A DNA stretch of 64,000 nt from Pseudomonadota bacterium (lineage in GTDB: Bacteria > Pseudomonadota > Gammaproteobacteria > Acidiferrobacterales > Acidiferrobacteraceae): NCBI GenBank assembly GCA_021795715.1, contig JAJYPD010000008.1, positions 1 through 64,000 on the forward strand. Direction: 5' to 3'. The position numbers were made by a program, and so were the translations under genes. How positions within the stretch are numbered: the first letter of the stretch is position 1; every line of letters begins with the position of its first letter. Of this stretch, positions 13,297 through 24,464 are shown one piece after another. The notes below the pieces were generated by a model. That model was not told where the DNA came from. It searched no databases and saw nothing but the letters and a program-made list of their open reading frames with translations.

Positions 13297-13545
13297 ATGG
13301 AAGTGCGTCTACTGGTGTCTCAGTGGTGCCCGGTCTGCCCCCAGGCGGAAGCCGTCTGGGCGGAAGTCGCCAAGCGGCATCCGATCGATTATCGCGTCCT
13401 CGACATCGCCAAGCCCGAGGGCCGTACGCTCGTGGCGGGTCTGCGCATCCGTACGGTGCCGGCTGTCGTGATCGACGGCGGGCTGAAGGCAGTCGGCGTG
13501 CAATCGATGCACGATGCGCTCGCGCTGCTCGGCCTTGCGGCCTGA
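13297..13545 (+). CDS. Small thioredoxin-fold protein with CPVC motif
   Basis: The protein has 82 residues. The thioredoxin/glutaredoxin-like fold has the redox motif WCPVC (Cys about residues 11 and 14) and the cis-Pro in RTVPAVVIDG. There is no signal peptide, so it is cytoplasmic. The start is set by GGAGG 8 nt before the ATG at 13297. Similar small proteins are annotated as thioredoxin family or glutaredoxin-like. It diverges from the hemerythrin gene and shares the FNR-type palindrome, suggesting a role in the same redox or nitrosative response. Confidence 0.85.
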   Translation: MEVRLLVSQWCPVCPQAEAVWAEVAKRHPIDYRVLDIAKPEGRTLVAGLRIRTVPAVVIDGGLKAVGVQSMHDALALLGLAA

Positions 13546-13644
13546 GCGTGCGGGGGCTCGGCGCGCCGATTTCCGCCGGCGGCCAACCGGCGGGCGGGGG
13601 GCATACGGCGTGAGCGCGCAGGTCAGCGCGGGCCGGGAAGTGGC

Positions 13645-14103
13645 GTGAACGGGTTCGGATTTCTGCTGCTTACGGTGCACCTGCTTGCGGCCATGGTGTG
13701 GGTGGGCGGGCTGGTGTTTTTCGTGCTGGTGGGCGTGCCGCTTGCCCGGAAAAATCCGCAGTGGCAGCTTGCGCCTGCGCTTGGCCGGGCCTTCCGGCCG
13801 GTGGGCTGGGCTGCGCTCATCGTCCTTTTGATCACAGGGCCTTTGCTGCTCGCGCACCTCGGGGTCGGCTGGCCGGTCCTGCGTGAGGCGGCGTTCTGGA
13901 GAAGCCCTTTTGGCATGACGTTGCTTGCCAAGATCCTGCTCGTCGCCTTTGTCATCGGTTTGACCATCTGGCATGACCGGGTGTCCGGCCGCTACCCCGA
14001 AAAGGGCGCCCTGTATGCGGCCGTCCGCTTCGCGGGGCGCGCGATCGGCGTGGCTTCCGTGCTTATTGTTGTTGCAGGACTGGCGCTGGCCCGGGGCTAC
14101 TAG
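13645..14103 (+). CDS. Four-helix membrane protein, CopD-like
   Basis: The protein has 152 residues with four hydrophobic helices (about 5-28, 50-70, 88-108, 125-148). It resembles the CopD/DUF4149 type of small membrane protein, with an early HLLAAMVWVGGLVFF segment containing a conserved His and Trp. It may bind haem or copper, but this is not shown. The GTG start at 13645 follows GGGAAG. The 3' end overlaps the convergent ABC exporter gene by 41 bp. Confidence 0.7.
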   Translation: MNGFGFLLLTVHLLAAMVWVGGLVFFVLVGVPLARKNPQWQLAPALGRAFRPVGWAALIVLLITGPLLLAHLGVGWPVLREAAFWRSPFGMTLLAKILLVAFVIGLTIWHDRVSGRYPEKGALYAAVRFAGRAIGVASVLIVVAGLALARGY

Positions 14104-15919
14104 GGGCGGCCGGGGGCGGATCGGGCGTTTCCTGCTGCAGCGTCCAGAGGTGGGCGTAGGTGCCGCCTTGGGCCACCAGTTCGCGGTGGCGGCCGCGCTC
14201 AACGATACGCCCGCCCGCCATCACCAGGATGAGATCGGCGTGCTGGATGGTCGCCAGGCGGTGGGCGATGACCAGTGTCGAGCGATTCGGCGCGAGGAGC
14301 GCGAGACCTTCCTGGACCACGCGCTCGGAGGCGGCATCCAGCGCCGACGTGGCCTCGTCGAAGAGCAGGATGCGGGGATCTTTCAAAAGCGCGCGCGCAA
14401 TCGCCACCCGCTGCTTCTCGCCGCCCGAAAGCTTCAATCCACGCTCTCCCACGCGGGCCTGATAGCCGTCTGGCAGGTTGCGCACGAACGCATCGAGGTG
14501 TGCCAGCCGCGCCGCCTCCTCGACCTCGGCGCGCGGCGCATCGGGCCGGCCGTAAGCGATATTGGCATAGAGGGTGTCGTTGAACAGCACCGGCTCCTGG
14601 GGCACGACACCCAGGATGCGCCGCAGGCTTTTTTGCGTGATATCGCGCAGATCCTGGCCGTCTATGGTGATGCGTCCGGCGGTCGGATCGTACAGGCGTA
14701 CCAGCAGGCGCACGAGCGTCGATTTACCGGCGCCACTGGAGCCGACGATGGCCACCGTCGAGCGGGGCGGAATCTCGAAATCGATGTCCGTCAGCAGCGG
14801 CCGCTCGGGGTGATAGGAAAAGCCGACATGTTCGAACCGGACGCGCCCCTCGCCCAAAGCGAGCGCCGGGGCGCCCGGCTTGTCGGCGACGGTCATGGGT
14901 TCCTTCAGCAGCGCGAACATCCTGTCCATGTCCACCAGGGCATGCCGGATTTCCCGGTAGACGAAGCCCAGGAAATGCAAAGGCATGTAGAGCTGGATCA
15001 GAAAGGCGTTGACCAGCACGAGATCGCCAATACTCATCGTGTGGTTCGCCACGCCCTGTGCGGCCAACACCATGAGCATGGTGGCCCCGGTGGCGATGAT
15101 GAGGGATTGGCCGACGTTCAGAAAGGCGAGTGACACCTGATTGCGCACCGCCGCGTTCTCCCATTTCTCGAGAAAGGCGTCATAACGGCCGACCTCGTAA
15201 TCCTCATTGCCAAAATATTTGACCGTTTCATAATTCAGCAGACTATCGACCGCCTGACTGTTGGCGCGCGAATCCATATCGTTCATGAACCGCCGGAAGA
15301 CCGTGCGCCACTCCGTCACCACCAGGGTGAAAGCCACATAGACGAGCAGCGTGCCGATCGTCGTGAGCGTAAAGACCAGGCGGAATTTCGCCAGCAGAAT
15401 GCTGGTCACCAGGGTGATTTCGACCAGTGTCGGCGCGATATTGAAGATGATGAAGTTGAGCAGCAAAGCGATGCCGCGACTGCCGCGTTCTATGTCGCGC
15501 GCCACGGCGCCGGTCTGGCGGCCAAGGTGAAACTGGAGGGGCAGGGCATGCAGGTGCTCAAAAACCCGCAGGGCGGCACGGCGCACCGCGCGGCGCGTGA
15601 CGCGCGCAAACACCACGTCGCGCAGTTCGCCAAACAGCGCATTGCTGACCCGCAAAATGCCGTAGACCGTCAGAAGCGCGACAGGGACGACAATGAGGGT
15701 ATGGACCCGGCCGTTCAGGGCGTTGACGATGTCCTTCAGGACAAGCGGCACGCCGACGTTGGCCACCTTGGCAAGCACAAGAGACACCAGCGCCAGCGCG
15801 GCACGGCCCCTGTATTCCCAGAGATAGGGCAACAGCGTGCGCATCGTCGCACGAAAGGACGCCTGGGGTCCGCTGTGCTCATCCGACGGGGGCATCGACC
15901 CGTGGAATCCGCCTCTCAT
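14063..15919 (-). CDS. ABC exporter of the Atm1/HMT1 family
   Basis: The protein has 618 residues: an N-terminal six-helix transmembrane domain fused to an ATP-binding domain, so a homodimeric exporter. The Atm1 hallmark LLNYETVKYFGNEDYE is present. The nucleotide-binding domain has Walker A GSSGAGKST, the Q loop in VVPQEP, signature LSGGEKQRVAIARALL, and Walker B ILLFDEATSALD. Relatives export glutathione-linked persulfide, Fe-S precursors or metal-glutathione complexes, which would suit an organism with much sulfane sulfur and metal. The start could be the ATG at 15919 or 15895. It lies 5 bp downstream of ettA on the same strand, so it is probably co-transcribed. Confidence 0.92.
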   Translation of the reverse strand: MRGGFHGSMPPSDEHSGPQASFRATMRTLLPYLWEYRGRAALALVSLVLAKVANVGVPLVLKDIVNALNGRVHTLIVVPVALLTVYGILRVSNALFGELRDVVFARVTRRAVRRAALRVFEHLHALPLQFHLGRQTGAVARDIERGSRGIALLLNFIIFNIAPTLVEITLVTSILLAKFRLVFTLTTIGTLLVYVAFTLVVTEWRTVFRRFMNDMDSRANSQAVDSLLNYETVKYFGNEDYEVGRYDAFLEKWENAAVRNQVSLAFLNVGQSLIIATGATMLMVLAAQGVANHTMSIGDLVLVNAFLIQLYMPLHFLGFVYREIRHALVDMDRMFALLKEPMTVADKPGAPALALGEGRVRFEHVGFSYHPERPLLTDIDFEIPPRSTVAIVGSSGAGKSTLVRLLVRLYDPTAGRITIDGQDLRDITQKSLRRILGVVPQEPVLFNDTLYANIAYGRPDAPRAEVEEAARLAHLDAFVRNLPDGYQARVGERGLKLSGGEKQRVAIARALLKDPRILLFDEATSALDAASERVVQEGLALLAPNRSTLVIAHRLATIQHADLILVMAGGRIVERGRHRELVAQGGTYAHLWTLQQETPDPPPAAPSSPGPAPVLQQQ

Positions 15920-15924
15920 GCGAT

Positions 15925-17598
<1,674 letters not shown>

Positions 17599-17604
17599 GT
17601 CCGC

Positions 17605-17610
17605 AGTATA
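17605..17610 (-). promoter_or_regulatory. Candidate -10 box directly in front of ettA
   Basis: Read on the minus strand this is TATACT followed by 6 bp and the ATG at 17598. Transcription would begin at or beside the A of the start codon. The -35 is weak. Confidence 0.4.
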
Positions 17611-17746
17611 CTACGGCGTGTTGTGTGCGTGTAGAACGGCGCCGGGCGCCGCAAAGCGCGCAAGATCCTCCGCCGATCGACCAGGGCGTGCACCGCGCAG
17701 GCGGACGGATTAGCCTGCGCGTCATGGCCTGCCCGTATCGGGCCGC

Positions 17747-17776
17747 TTGAGATTTGAAAAAGAACTCATCCATAAT
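17747..17776 (+). promoter_or_regulatory. Sigma-70 type promoter for the secreted hydrolase-like gene
   Basis: TTGAGA (17747-17752) and CATAAT (17771-17776) are separated by 18 bp. Transcription would start near 17783, 40 nt before the ATG at 17823. Confidence 0.55.
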
Positions 17777-17822
17777 GCGCGCGGATACATGATGATCCCC
17801 CGGCGCGGAGGCTTGGTCGGCT

Positions 17823-18608
17823 ATGCTTCGTTATTTCATCGGCATCGGCGCGATGCTCTGCATTGTCTGGGGCGAGGCATGGGCTGGCGCCCCGAAACCA
17901 CTGACCTGCCAGGCGTTCACGGGACACTTCATTCAGCTGACCGCATCCGGCGGGCGGCCGTTCGAGGTCTACAAAACGGGTCCGTCGTCATCGGCCACGG
18001 GGATTTTGCTGCTGCCGGGCCGGCGCGGACTCGATGCACCCATCCTGCGCTGGGCGGACCGTCTGGGCGCGCAGAATTACCGGGTCGAGGTGGTGAATTT
18101 CCGCCGTACCCGTCAAGGCCACGGTGGCGCCAAGCTGTCCCAGCAGGCGATGATCGCCCGCGAGGTGGCCGCCATCGATTTTCTGTCGGCCCCCGGCCGC
18201 AAGGTGGTTACGCTGGGTTGGGGTCCCCGTGGCGCGCGGCGGGCATTCGAGGCGACCGCAGCCGCCCCGGACAGGGTCGCGGGGACCATCCTCTGTGGCG
18301 GCGGCCTGTCGGTTCCCAACACGCTGATCGCGCAGACCAAGAGTCTGGTTTTGCTGATCGCCTTCAGGCCCTCCATGCCGCCTGCGCAGATCCAGAATTT
18401 TGCGGCGCGCATGCGCATGCTGGGGCGGCCGCTCTTCGTGCAGACATATGCCGCCAGTCCGCAATCCGTGGATCCCGAGGGTCCGGGATACGACAGTCCG
18501 GCGGCGCAGGCCATCTGGCAACGGGCGGCGGCGTTTCTTGCGCGGGTCGACGGCCTCTGCCGCCGTTGCGCGCCCTACCGCAACTACTTGTTTGATTACC
18601 GCAATTAA
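17823..18608 (+). CDS. Secreted alpha/beta-hydrolase-like protein with degenerate nucleophile elbow
   Basis: The protein has 261 residues. A signal peptide (cleavage near AWA-GAP, about residue 21) points to the periplasm. The fold resembles dienelactone hydrolases: [11 protein letters not shown] is the oxyanion-hole strand, and [14 protein letters not shown] is where the nucleophile elbow should be. In dienelactone hydrolase that elbow is G-x-C-x-G-G. Here the nucleophile position is Gly, so the usual Cys or Ser is missing. It may be non-catalytic, or the register may be misjudged. It has its own promoter. Its stop overlaps argF by 4 bp, tail to tail. The substrate is unknown. Confidence 0.65.
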   Translation: MLRYFIGIGAMLCIVWGEAWAGAPKPLTCQAFTGHFIQLTASGGRPFEVYKTGPSSSATGILLLPGRRGLDAPILRWADRLGAQNYRVEVVNFRRTRQGHGGAKLSQQAMIAREVAAIDFLSAPGRKVVTLGWGPRGARRAFEATAAAPDRVAGTILCGGGLSVPNTLIAQTKSLVLLIAFRPSMPPAQIQNFAARMRMLGRPLFVQTYAASPQSVDPEGPGYDSPAAQAIWQRAAAFLARVDGLCRRCAPYRNYLFDYRN

Positions 18609-19504
18609 GCGAGCAGAAATTCGAGCAGCGCTTTTTGTGAGTGCAGGCGGTTTTCCGCCTCGTCCCAGACCACGCTGCGCGGGCCGTCGATGACGTCCGC
18701 CGCCACCTCGAGGCCCCTGTAGGCGGGCAGACAGTGCATGAAGATCGCGTCGGGCCGTGCCAGATCCATCAGGGCATTGTCCACGCAATATCCCGCAAAT
18801 GCCTGGATCCGCACCTCTTTTTCCGCTTCCTGTCCCATGCTGGCCCACGTATCGGTGACAACCAGATCAGCATCTCGCGCGGCAGCAGCCGGCGTGTCGA
18901 CAAGGGAAGCGGCGCCGGACGAAGCCTGGAGCAGGCCGGCATCCGGCTCGTACCCTTTGGGTGTGGCGATGCGCAGCGTGAACTGAAAGAGCCGGGCCGC
19001 ATTGATCCAGGAGTGACAGACGTTGTTGCCGTCGCCCACCCAGGCCACCGTGCGGCCGGCGATGTCCCCGCGCAGCTCGAAATACGTCTGCATGTCGGCC
19101 AGCAGCTGGCAGGGATGAAACCGGTCGGTGAGCGCATTGATGACTGGCACCTGCGAGGCGGCTGCAAAGGCCTCCACGGTGCTGTGAAGCCGTGCGCGGA
19201 TGACGACGGCGTCAACCATGCGGGAAATGACCCGCGCGGTATCACCGAGCGGCTCGCCGCGTCCGAGCTGCAGTTCGGATGGCGAAAGGAACATGCTGTT
19301 GCCGCCCAACTGCGTGATCCCGGCCTCGAACGAGACGCGTGTCCGCGTCGAGGATTTCTCGAAAATGAGCGCCAGACTGCGCCCCCGCAGGTACTCATGC
19401 GGTTCCCGCCGGTGCAGGATCTTCTTCAGAGTCATGGCCCGTTCAATGAGCAGGCGCAGCTCTTTGGGTGTCATGTCCAGCAGGCTCAGGAAATGGCGCG
19501 TCAT
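18605..19504 (-). CDS. argF: Ornithine carbamoyltransferase
   Basis: ArgF makes citrulline from ornithine and carbamoyl phosphate in arginine synthesis. At 299 residues it has the normal length. The carbamoyl-phosphate site [12 protein letters not shown], the HPCQ-type motif (FHPCQLLAD) and the ornithine loop Cys in [10 protein letters not shown] are all present. Its ATG overlaps the argD stop (ATGA at 19501-19504), so argD and argF are one operon. The last arginine steps are elsewhere: argG is at 27.2 kb on the other strand. Confidence 0.97.
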   Translation of the reverse strand: MTRHFLSLLDMTPKELRLLIERAMTLKKILHRREPHEYLRGRSLALIFEKSSTRTRVSFEAGITQLGGNSMFLSPSELQLGRGEPLGDTARVISRMVDAVVIRARLHSTVEAFAAASQVPVINALTDRFHPCQLLADMQTYFELRGDIAGRTVAWVGDGNNVCHSWINAARLFQFTLRIATPKGYEPDAGLLQASSGAASLVDTPAAAARDADLVVTDTWASMGQEAEKEVRIQAFAGYCVDNALMDLARPDAIFMHCLPAYRGLEVAADVIDGPRSVVWDEAENRLHSQKALLEFLLA

Positions 19505-20682
19505 GATTGCAGATGTTCGATGATGGTCATGGCCGTGAGGTCGATCACCCGAGCGGCCTCGTCATCGGACAGAATCAGGGGCGGCAACAGGCGAACAACG
19601 CGTTCGGCGGTGGTGTTGAGAAGAAGCCCCTTGTCCAGGGCGCGCATCATGATGCCCTGGGCGGGCCGATCCAGTTCGATGCCGATCATAAGGCCAAGAC
19701 CCCGCACTTCCCGCACCCCGGCCGTGTGTTCAAGTGCCGCGGCGAGCCCTGTGCGGATGCGCTCGCCAAGGACGGTTGCGCGCTCCACCAGGCCTGCTTG
19801 TTCAATGGCGCCGATCACCGCCAGCGCGGTCGTGGCGGCAAGCGGATTGCCGCCGAATGTCGAACCGTGGTTACCGGGCTGGAACAGTTCCGCAGCCGGC
19901 CCCTGCGCCAGGCAGGCGCCAATGGGTATGCCGTTGCCAAGGGCCTTGGCCACGGTCATGACGTCCGGCCGCGCCCCTTCGTGTTGCCATCCAAACCAGC
20001 GGCCGGTGCGGCCCATGCCGGTCTGTATCTCGTCGAGCATCATCAGCCAGCCCGCCTCGTCGCACAACTGCCGGATCCCGGTCAGGTAGCCCGGATCGGG
20101 TACATGGATGCCACCCTCGCCCAGTACGGGTTCCACGAGGACGGCGACCACCTGCTGGTCATGTTCGCGCACCTGGCGGATGGCCGCCAGATCATTGTAG
20201 GGGACGCGGCGAAAGCCGGTGACCAAAGGTTCGAATCCGGCCTGCACTTTGCGGTTGCCGGTTGCGCTCAGTGTCGCCAGCGTGCGCCCATGGAAGCTGC
20301 CTTCCATGACCACGATGGCCGGATTGTCGATGCCGCGCTTGTGCCCGTAGAGGCGCGCAAGCTTGATGGCGGCCTCGTTCGCTTCAGCGCCGGAGTTGCC
20401 GAAAAAGACACGGTTCATCGAGGCGATGGCGCACAGCTTGTCACCCAGTTGCGCCTGCGCATCGATCTGGTACCAGTTGGACACATGCATGACCCGCCGA
20501 GCCTGGGCGCAAACCGCCTGAACGACCGCCTCGTGGGCGTGGCCGAGGCCGTTGACGGCAACGCCGGCCATCGCGTCGAGGTAGCGCTTGCCGTCGGTAT
20601 CCCAGAGCCAAGCGCCTTTGCCGTGCGTGAAATTCACGGGCAGACGCCCGTAGGTGGGCATGAGGTGGTTGTCGGTCGCCAT
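19501..20682 (-). CDS. argD: Acetylornithine/succinyldiaminopimelate aminotransferase
   Basis: The protein has 393 residues. This class III PLP aminotransferase transfers an amino group from glutamate in arginine synthesis and often also in lysine synthesis. Conserved parts: [29 protein letters not shown] and the PLP Lys in [13 protein letters not shown]. The ATG at 20682 was chosen because the protein then starts [14 protein letters not shown], like the family, with GGGGGT upstream. A terminator hairpin lies directly in front, so argD has its own promoter or is reached by read-through from the aminopeptidase gene. Confidence 0.96.
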   Translation of the reverse strand: MATDNHLMPTYGRLPVNFTHGKGAWLWDTDGKRYLDAMAGVAVNGLGHAHEAVVQAVCAQARRVMHVSNWYQIDAQAQLGDKLCAIASMNRVFFGNSGAEANEAAIKLARLYGHKRGIDNPAIVVMEGSFHGRTLATLSATGNRKVQAGFEPLVTGFRRVPYNDLAAIRQVREHDQQVVAVLVEPVLGEGGIHVPDPGYLTGIRQLCDEAGWLMMLDEIQTGMGRTGRWFGWQHEGARPDVMTVAKALGNGIPIGACLAQGPAAELFQPGNHGSTFGGNPLAATTALAVIGAIEQAGLVERATVLGERIRTGLAAALEHTAGVREVRGLGLMIGIELDRPAQGIMMRALDKGLLLNTTAERVVRLLPPLILSDDEAARVIDLTAMTIIEHLQS

Positions 20683-20690
20683 GAGACCCC

Positions 20691-20723
20691 CAAAAATATA
20701 AAGCGCCCATGATAGGGGCGCTT
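20691..20723 (-). terminator. Rho-independent terminator between the leucyl aminopeptidase gene and argD
   Basis: On the minus strand AAGCGCCC and GGGCGCTT form an 8-bp stem (20701-20723), followed by TATATTTTT. It lies 118 bp after the aminopeptidase stop and only about 20 bp before the argD start. It could also act as an attenuator of argD read-through. Confidence 0.75.
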
Positions 20724-20840
20724 GATAAATCAGGATCGGGGCGCCAAATGGCCGGCCCCGATTCAGGCGAGGCATATTACCTCGGGGGGGCCGCGAAATC
20801 TAGGGGAGCATCCTCCAGGCCCGCGCCCGTCGCGGGGCGC

Positions 20841-22310
20841 TCACCAGGCGAGCCCTTGGTCGAGCAACAGCGACAGCGTGAAGCGGACACCAAAGCCGGA
20901 CACATCCGTCGGCACGAGGCCAAGCCCTCCCTTGTGCCGGCCCGCCGCAAGATCCAGGTGGAGCCAGGGCGTGTCGTGGGCCACGAAGCGCTTGAGGAAG
21001 AGGCCGGCGAGGATGTGGTCGGCCTCGCCTTCGAGCGTGCATTGCTTGATGTCGGCGATGTCGCTCTTTAGGTCCTCTTCGTAATCTTCCGGCAGCGGAA
21101 ACGGCCAGACGCGCTCGCCGCTGGCCGTGGAGGCGGCGAGAATCAGGGGCAGGTGGCTTGCGCGATTGCTAAAGCCGCCGCTCATGCGGCTGCCCAGGGC
21201 GTATACGCAGGCCCCGGTGAGCGTCGCGTAATCGATGATCAGCCCGGGCCGGCTGCGGCTTGCCAGGGTCAGGGTGTCGGCCAGCACCATGCGGCCTTCG
21301 GCATCCGTATGCACGATCTCGATGGTGGTGCCGTTCAGGGCGCGCACCACGTCATTGGGCCGGTAGGCGCGCGGGCCCACGGCGTTTTCGGCAATGGCGA
21401 GATAGCAATCGACCGGAAACGGCACCTTCAGCGCCGTCAGCGCCAGCAGCGTCCCGAGCGCCACGGCGCTGCCTTCCATGTCTTCGTGCATGTTGTACAT
21501 GTGCCGCGCCGGTTTGACGTTGACGCCGCCCGTGTCGAAGCAGATGCCCTTACCGACCAGCGCGAGGGTGCGGGCCTCGCGGCGGCTGCGGGCGGGTTCG
21601 TAGCGCAGATGCACGATCCCGGCACCGCGCTTGTCGGCCTGGGTCACGGCGAGGAACGCGCCTGCGCCCAGCGCCGTGAGCTTCTTTTCGTCCAGAAAAC
21701 GGTACCGCCAGCCCTCGGTGCGGGCCAGCTTCTGGATGTGCCGGCGGTATGCAGGCGGTGTCAGGTGGTTGCCCGGCAGCGCGGTCAGGGCGCGCGCGAG
21801 GTGGTTGCCCTGCGCGGCGGCGATTGTGCGGGCGGTCTGGCCCGGGGGGCCAAAGAGCTCGATGGCCGGCGGGCGCGCACGCTTCGGCCCGGTCCGGAAA
21901 GACGGCAAGGGCGCCCGTGCCAGCGCCGCTCCGAGGAGGGCGTCGATCGCCTGGTCCAGATGGTCCCCGGCCAGACCGGCCGTCGCCAGGCCGATCGCCC
22001 CGCAGGGCTCCTTATAAGCGGTGAGCTGCCGCGCCAGCTCATGGAGGCGGAAGGCCTCCGTGTCTGCGCCCACGAAGCCGACTGCGATGGTCGTGCCGCG
22101 CGCATTGGGGGCCTCGATGATCAGGGTTTCGCCGGCCGCCATGCGCGATCCTCGCGCCTGCAGACGCGCGGCGATGGTGGCACCGTGGGGCAGCGTGCGC
22201 AGATTGGTACCGGTCCGGACGAAAATGGCGACGTGATCGTGGTGATTTATGCGTCCGGCGAGGTCTTTTGGGGCCTGATGACGCAGGCGGGGCCTTGGGA
22301 GTGTAAGCAT
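20841..22310 (-). CDS. Leucyl aminopeptidase family protein (M17)
   Basis: The protein has 489 residues. It is a cytosolic di-metal aminopeptidase that trims N-terminal residues from peptides. Metal and catalytic residues are in VGKGICFDTGG (Lys, Asp), MHEDMEGSA and the signature HTDAEGRMVLADTL (family form NTDAEGRL). The start at 22310 is preferred: it follows AGGAGAAGAGG, and a possible -10 (TATGAT, 22344-22349 on the minus strand) lies between it and an alternative GTG at 22358. It diverges from pdhA. A good terminator follows the gene. Confidence 0.92.
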   Translation of the reverse strand: MLTLPRPRLRHQAPKDLAGRINHHDHVAIFVRTGTNLRTLPHGATIAARLQARGSRMAAGETLIIEAPNARGTTIAVGFVGADTEAFRLHELARQLTAYKEPCGAIGLATAGLAGDHLDQAIDALLGAALARAPLPSFRTGPKRARPPAIELFGPPGQTARTIAAAQGNHLARALTALPGNHLTPPAYRRHIQKLARTEGWRYRFLDEKKLTALGAGAFLAVTQADKRGAGIVHLRYEPARSRREARTLALVGKGICFDTGGVNVKPARHMYNMHEDMEGSAVALGTLLALTALKVPFPVDCYLAIAENAVGPRAYRPNDVVRALNGTTIEIVHTDAEGRMVLADTLTLASRSRPGLIIDYATLTGACVYALGSRMSGGFSNRASHLPLILAASTASGERVWPFPLPEDYEEDLKSDIADIKQCTLEGEADHILAGLFLKRFVAHDTPWLHLDLAAGRHKGGLGLVPTDVSGFGVRFTLSLLLDQGLAW

Positions 22311-22392
22311 GGCGTTGCCTTGACCTCTTCTCCTAAAAACCTGATCATACCCCCGCACTTGGGCCTGGCATACGGGCCTGGTGCGGCGTCTC

Positions 22393-22409
22393 AGGGTTCG
22401 GTTAACCCT
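22393..22409. repeat. Inverted repeat in the pdhA leader
   Basis: AGGGTT-CGGTT-AACCCT is a 6-bp stem with a 5-bp spacer, 20 bp before the pdhA start and between divergent genes. It could be an operator or a leader hairpin. Confidence 0.35.
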
Positions 22410-22429
22410 CCACGGATTCTAAGGTTGAG

Positions 22430-23440
22430 ATGAAAGCAAGTGATCAGACGCGCCTTTTGCGCGAAATGATTTTTTTCCGGCGATTCGAGGAACGGTCTTT
22501 CGAGGCCTACATGGAGCGGAAGATCGGCGGCTTCCTTCATCTCTATTCGGGACAGGAAGCGGTGGCGACCGGCGTCCTGGAAATGGCCCGGTGCGGCCAC
22601 GATTACGTCATCACCGGGTACCGTGATCATGTCCACGCGATCAAGGCGGGTGCGCCCGCGCGCGAGGTGATGGCCGAGCTGTACGGCAAGGAGACCGGTT
22701 CGAGCCGCGGCCGGGGCGGTTCCATGCACATTTTTGATCCCACGGTGAATTTCATGGGCGGGTACGCCCTGGTCGGCCAGCCCTTTCCGCTGGCCGCCGG
22801 CCTGGCCATGGCATGCAAGCTGAAGAAGACCGATCAGATCGCGATCTGTTTTCTGGGCGACGGCGCCAATAACCAGGGCACGTTTCACGAGACGCTCAAT
22901 ATGGCCTCGGTCTGGAAGCTGCCGGTCCTGTTCGTATGCGAGAACAATTTGTATGCGATCGGTACCCGGATCGATCGGTCGACGGCGGTCCGGGATCAGT
23001 ACAAGCGGGCTGCGGCCTACAATATGGAGAGCAGCCAGCACGATGGACAAGACATTGACACGGTGATGAAGGCCGCCCGGTCTGCGATCCATCATGTACG
23101 CGGCGGCAACGGACCATATTTCATCGAATTCCTCACCTATCGCCAGCGCGGCCACTCCATGTCGGACTCCAATGCCTACCGTTCGAAAGAAGAAGAACGG
23201 GAATGGGCGGAGAGGGATCCCATCAAGCTGTACGGCGAGCGTCTGAAGGCGGCCGGCCGTTTGACCGACGCAGACATCGCGCAGATCGAGAAATCTGTTC
23301 AAGACGAGATTGAGAACGACGTGATCCGGTTTGCCGAGGAAAGCCCCGAACCGCGGGTGGAAGATCTGACCAAGTATTGCCTGGACGACAACCCCAATCC
23401 GCAGTGGATCGGACCCCTGAGAGGTGATCAACATGGCTGA
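22430..23440 (+). CDS. pdhA: Pyruvate dehydrogenase E1 component, alpha subunit
   Basis: The protein has 336 residues. With the beta subunit it decarboxylates pyruvate using thiamine diphosphate and passes the acetyl group to lipoyl-E2. The thiamine-diphosphate motif is GDGANNQGTFHETLNMA, and the phosphorylation-loop-type region is YRQRGHSMSDS. The heterotetrameric (alpha/beta) E1 is like that of plastids, cyanobacteria and Gram-positives rather than the single-chain AceE of E. coli. It starts with ATG after AAGG. The end overlaps the pdhB start by 8 bp. Confidence 0.95.
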   Translation: MKASDQTRLLREMIFFRRFEERSFEAYMERKIGGFLHLYSGQEAVATGVLEMARCGHDYVITGYRDHVHAIKAGAPAREVMAELYGKETGSSRGRGGSMHIFDPTVNFMGGYALVGQPFPLAAGLAMACKLKKTDQIAICFLGDGANNQGTFHETLNMASVWKLPVLFVCENNLYAIGTRIDRSTAVRDQYKRAAAYNMESSQHDGQDIDTVMKAARSAIHHVRGGNGPYFIEFLTYRQRGHSMSDSNAYRSKEEEREWAERDPIKLYGERLKAAGRLTDADIAQIEKSVQDEIENDVIRFAEESPEPRVEDLTKYCLDDNPNPQWIGPLRGDQHG

Positions 23441-24413
23441 GATTGCCTATTGGGAAGCGATCCGTCGGGCCCATGATGAAGAGCTGGCCAATGATCCCCT
23501 GGTCATTGCCATGGGCGAAGACATTGGTGTGGCGGGCGGCACTTACAAGGCGACCTCCGGCCTTTATCAGAAATACGGGCCGGAGCGGATCATCGATACC
23601 CCGATTTCGGAAAATTCCTACACGGGTATCGGCATTGGCGCCTCCATGGCGGGGGTGCGCCCGATTATCGAGATCATGTCGATCAACTTTGCCCTGTTGG
23701 CGCTCGACACGCTGATCAACGCGGCGGCCAAGATTCGCTACATGTCGGGCGGGCGTGTCAGTTGCCCGATCGTCATGCGTACCCCCGGCGGCACCGCGCA
23801 CCAGTTGGCGGCCCAGCATTCGGCGCGCCTGGCGCGCATGTTCATGAGCACGGCCGGCCTGCGTGTCGTGACGCCGCGTGGCCCGCTCGACGCCTACGGC
23901 ATGCTGAAATCCGCGGTTCGCTGTAACGATCCTGTGATCATCATCGAACACGAGAGCATGTACAACATGCGTGGCGAGGTGCCGGATCAGGAGTTCTTCC
24001 GTCCGCTGGAGGGCGCGGAGGTCGTGCGGGCCGGTTCCGATATTACCTTGATTGGCTACAATTACAGTGTGCATCTGTGTCTGGCGGCCGCCGCCAAGCT
24101 GGCGAGCATGGGCGTCTCCGCCGAGGTCATCGACCTGCGCGCCTTGAAGCCCATCGACCGCGATACCATCCGGCGCTCCGTGGAAAAGACCCATAAGGTC
24201 GTCATCGCCGAGGAAGACGAAGCGGCGGTCGGTGTGGGCGCGGAGATCATTTCGGTGATCACCGAGGAATGCTTTTTCGCGCTCGATGCGCAGCCGGTGC
24301 GCGTGCATGCCGCCGATGTGCCGGTTCCGTACAACCGCCAACTCGAGAAGGCGGCCATTCCGAACGCCGACGACGTGCTGGCAGCCGCCCTGAAGGTGCT
24401 GGGCCGCGCCTAG
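23433..24413 (+). CDS. pdhB: Pyruvate dehydrogenase E1 component, beta subunit
   Basis: The protein has 326 residues and is the transketolase-like pyrimidine-binding and C-terminal half of E1. GEDIGVAGGTYKAT, ENSYTGIGIGASMAG and the Glu-containing loop support it. The ATG at 23433 sits 6 nt after GAGGTG. Two further codons upstream (GTG at 23424) are also open. It overlaps pdhA by 8 bp, so translation is coupled and the subunits are made in equal amounts. Confidence 0.95.
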   Translation: MAEIAYWEAIRRAHDEELANDPLVIAMGEDIGVAGGTYKATSGLYQKYGPERIIDTPISENSYTGIGIGASMAGVRPIIEIMSINFALLALDTLINAAAKIRYMSGGRVSCPIVMRTPGGTAHQLAAQHSARLARMFMSTAGLRVVTPRGPLDAYGMLKSAVRCNDPVIIIEHESMYNMRGEVPDQEFFRPLEGAEVVRAGSDITLIGYNYSVHLCLAAAAKLASMGVSAEVIDLRALKPIDRDTIRRSVEKTHKVVIAEEDEAAVGVGAEIISVITEECFFALDAQPVRVHAADVPVPYNRQLEKAAIPNADDVLAAALKVLGRA

Positions 24414-24464
24414 TCTTTCCGGCAAAACGGCACAAGCACACCACTCATTCTAAGGACGAGGCTC

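Noticed and set aside
20226-20245. GGTTCGAATCC, like the T-loop of a tRNA
   Set aside because: It lies inside argD coding sequence, and no acceptor, D or anticodon stem surrounds it.
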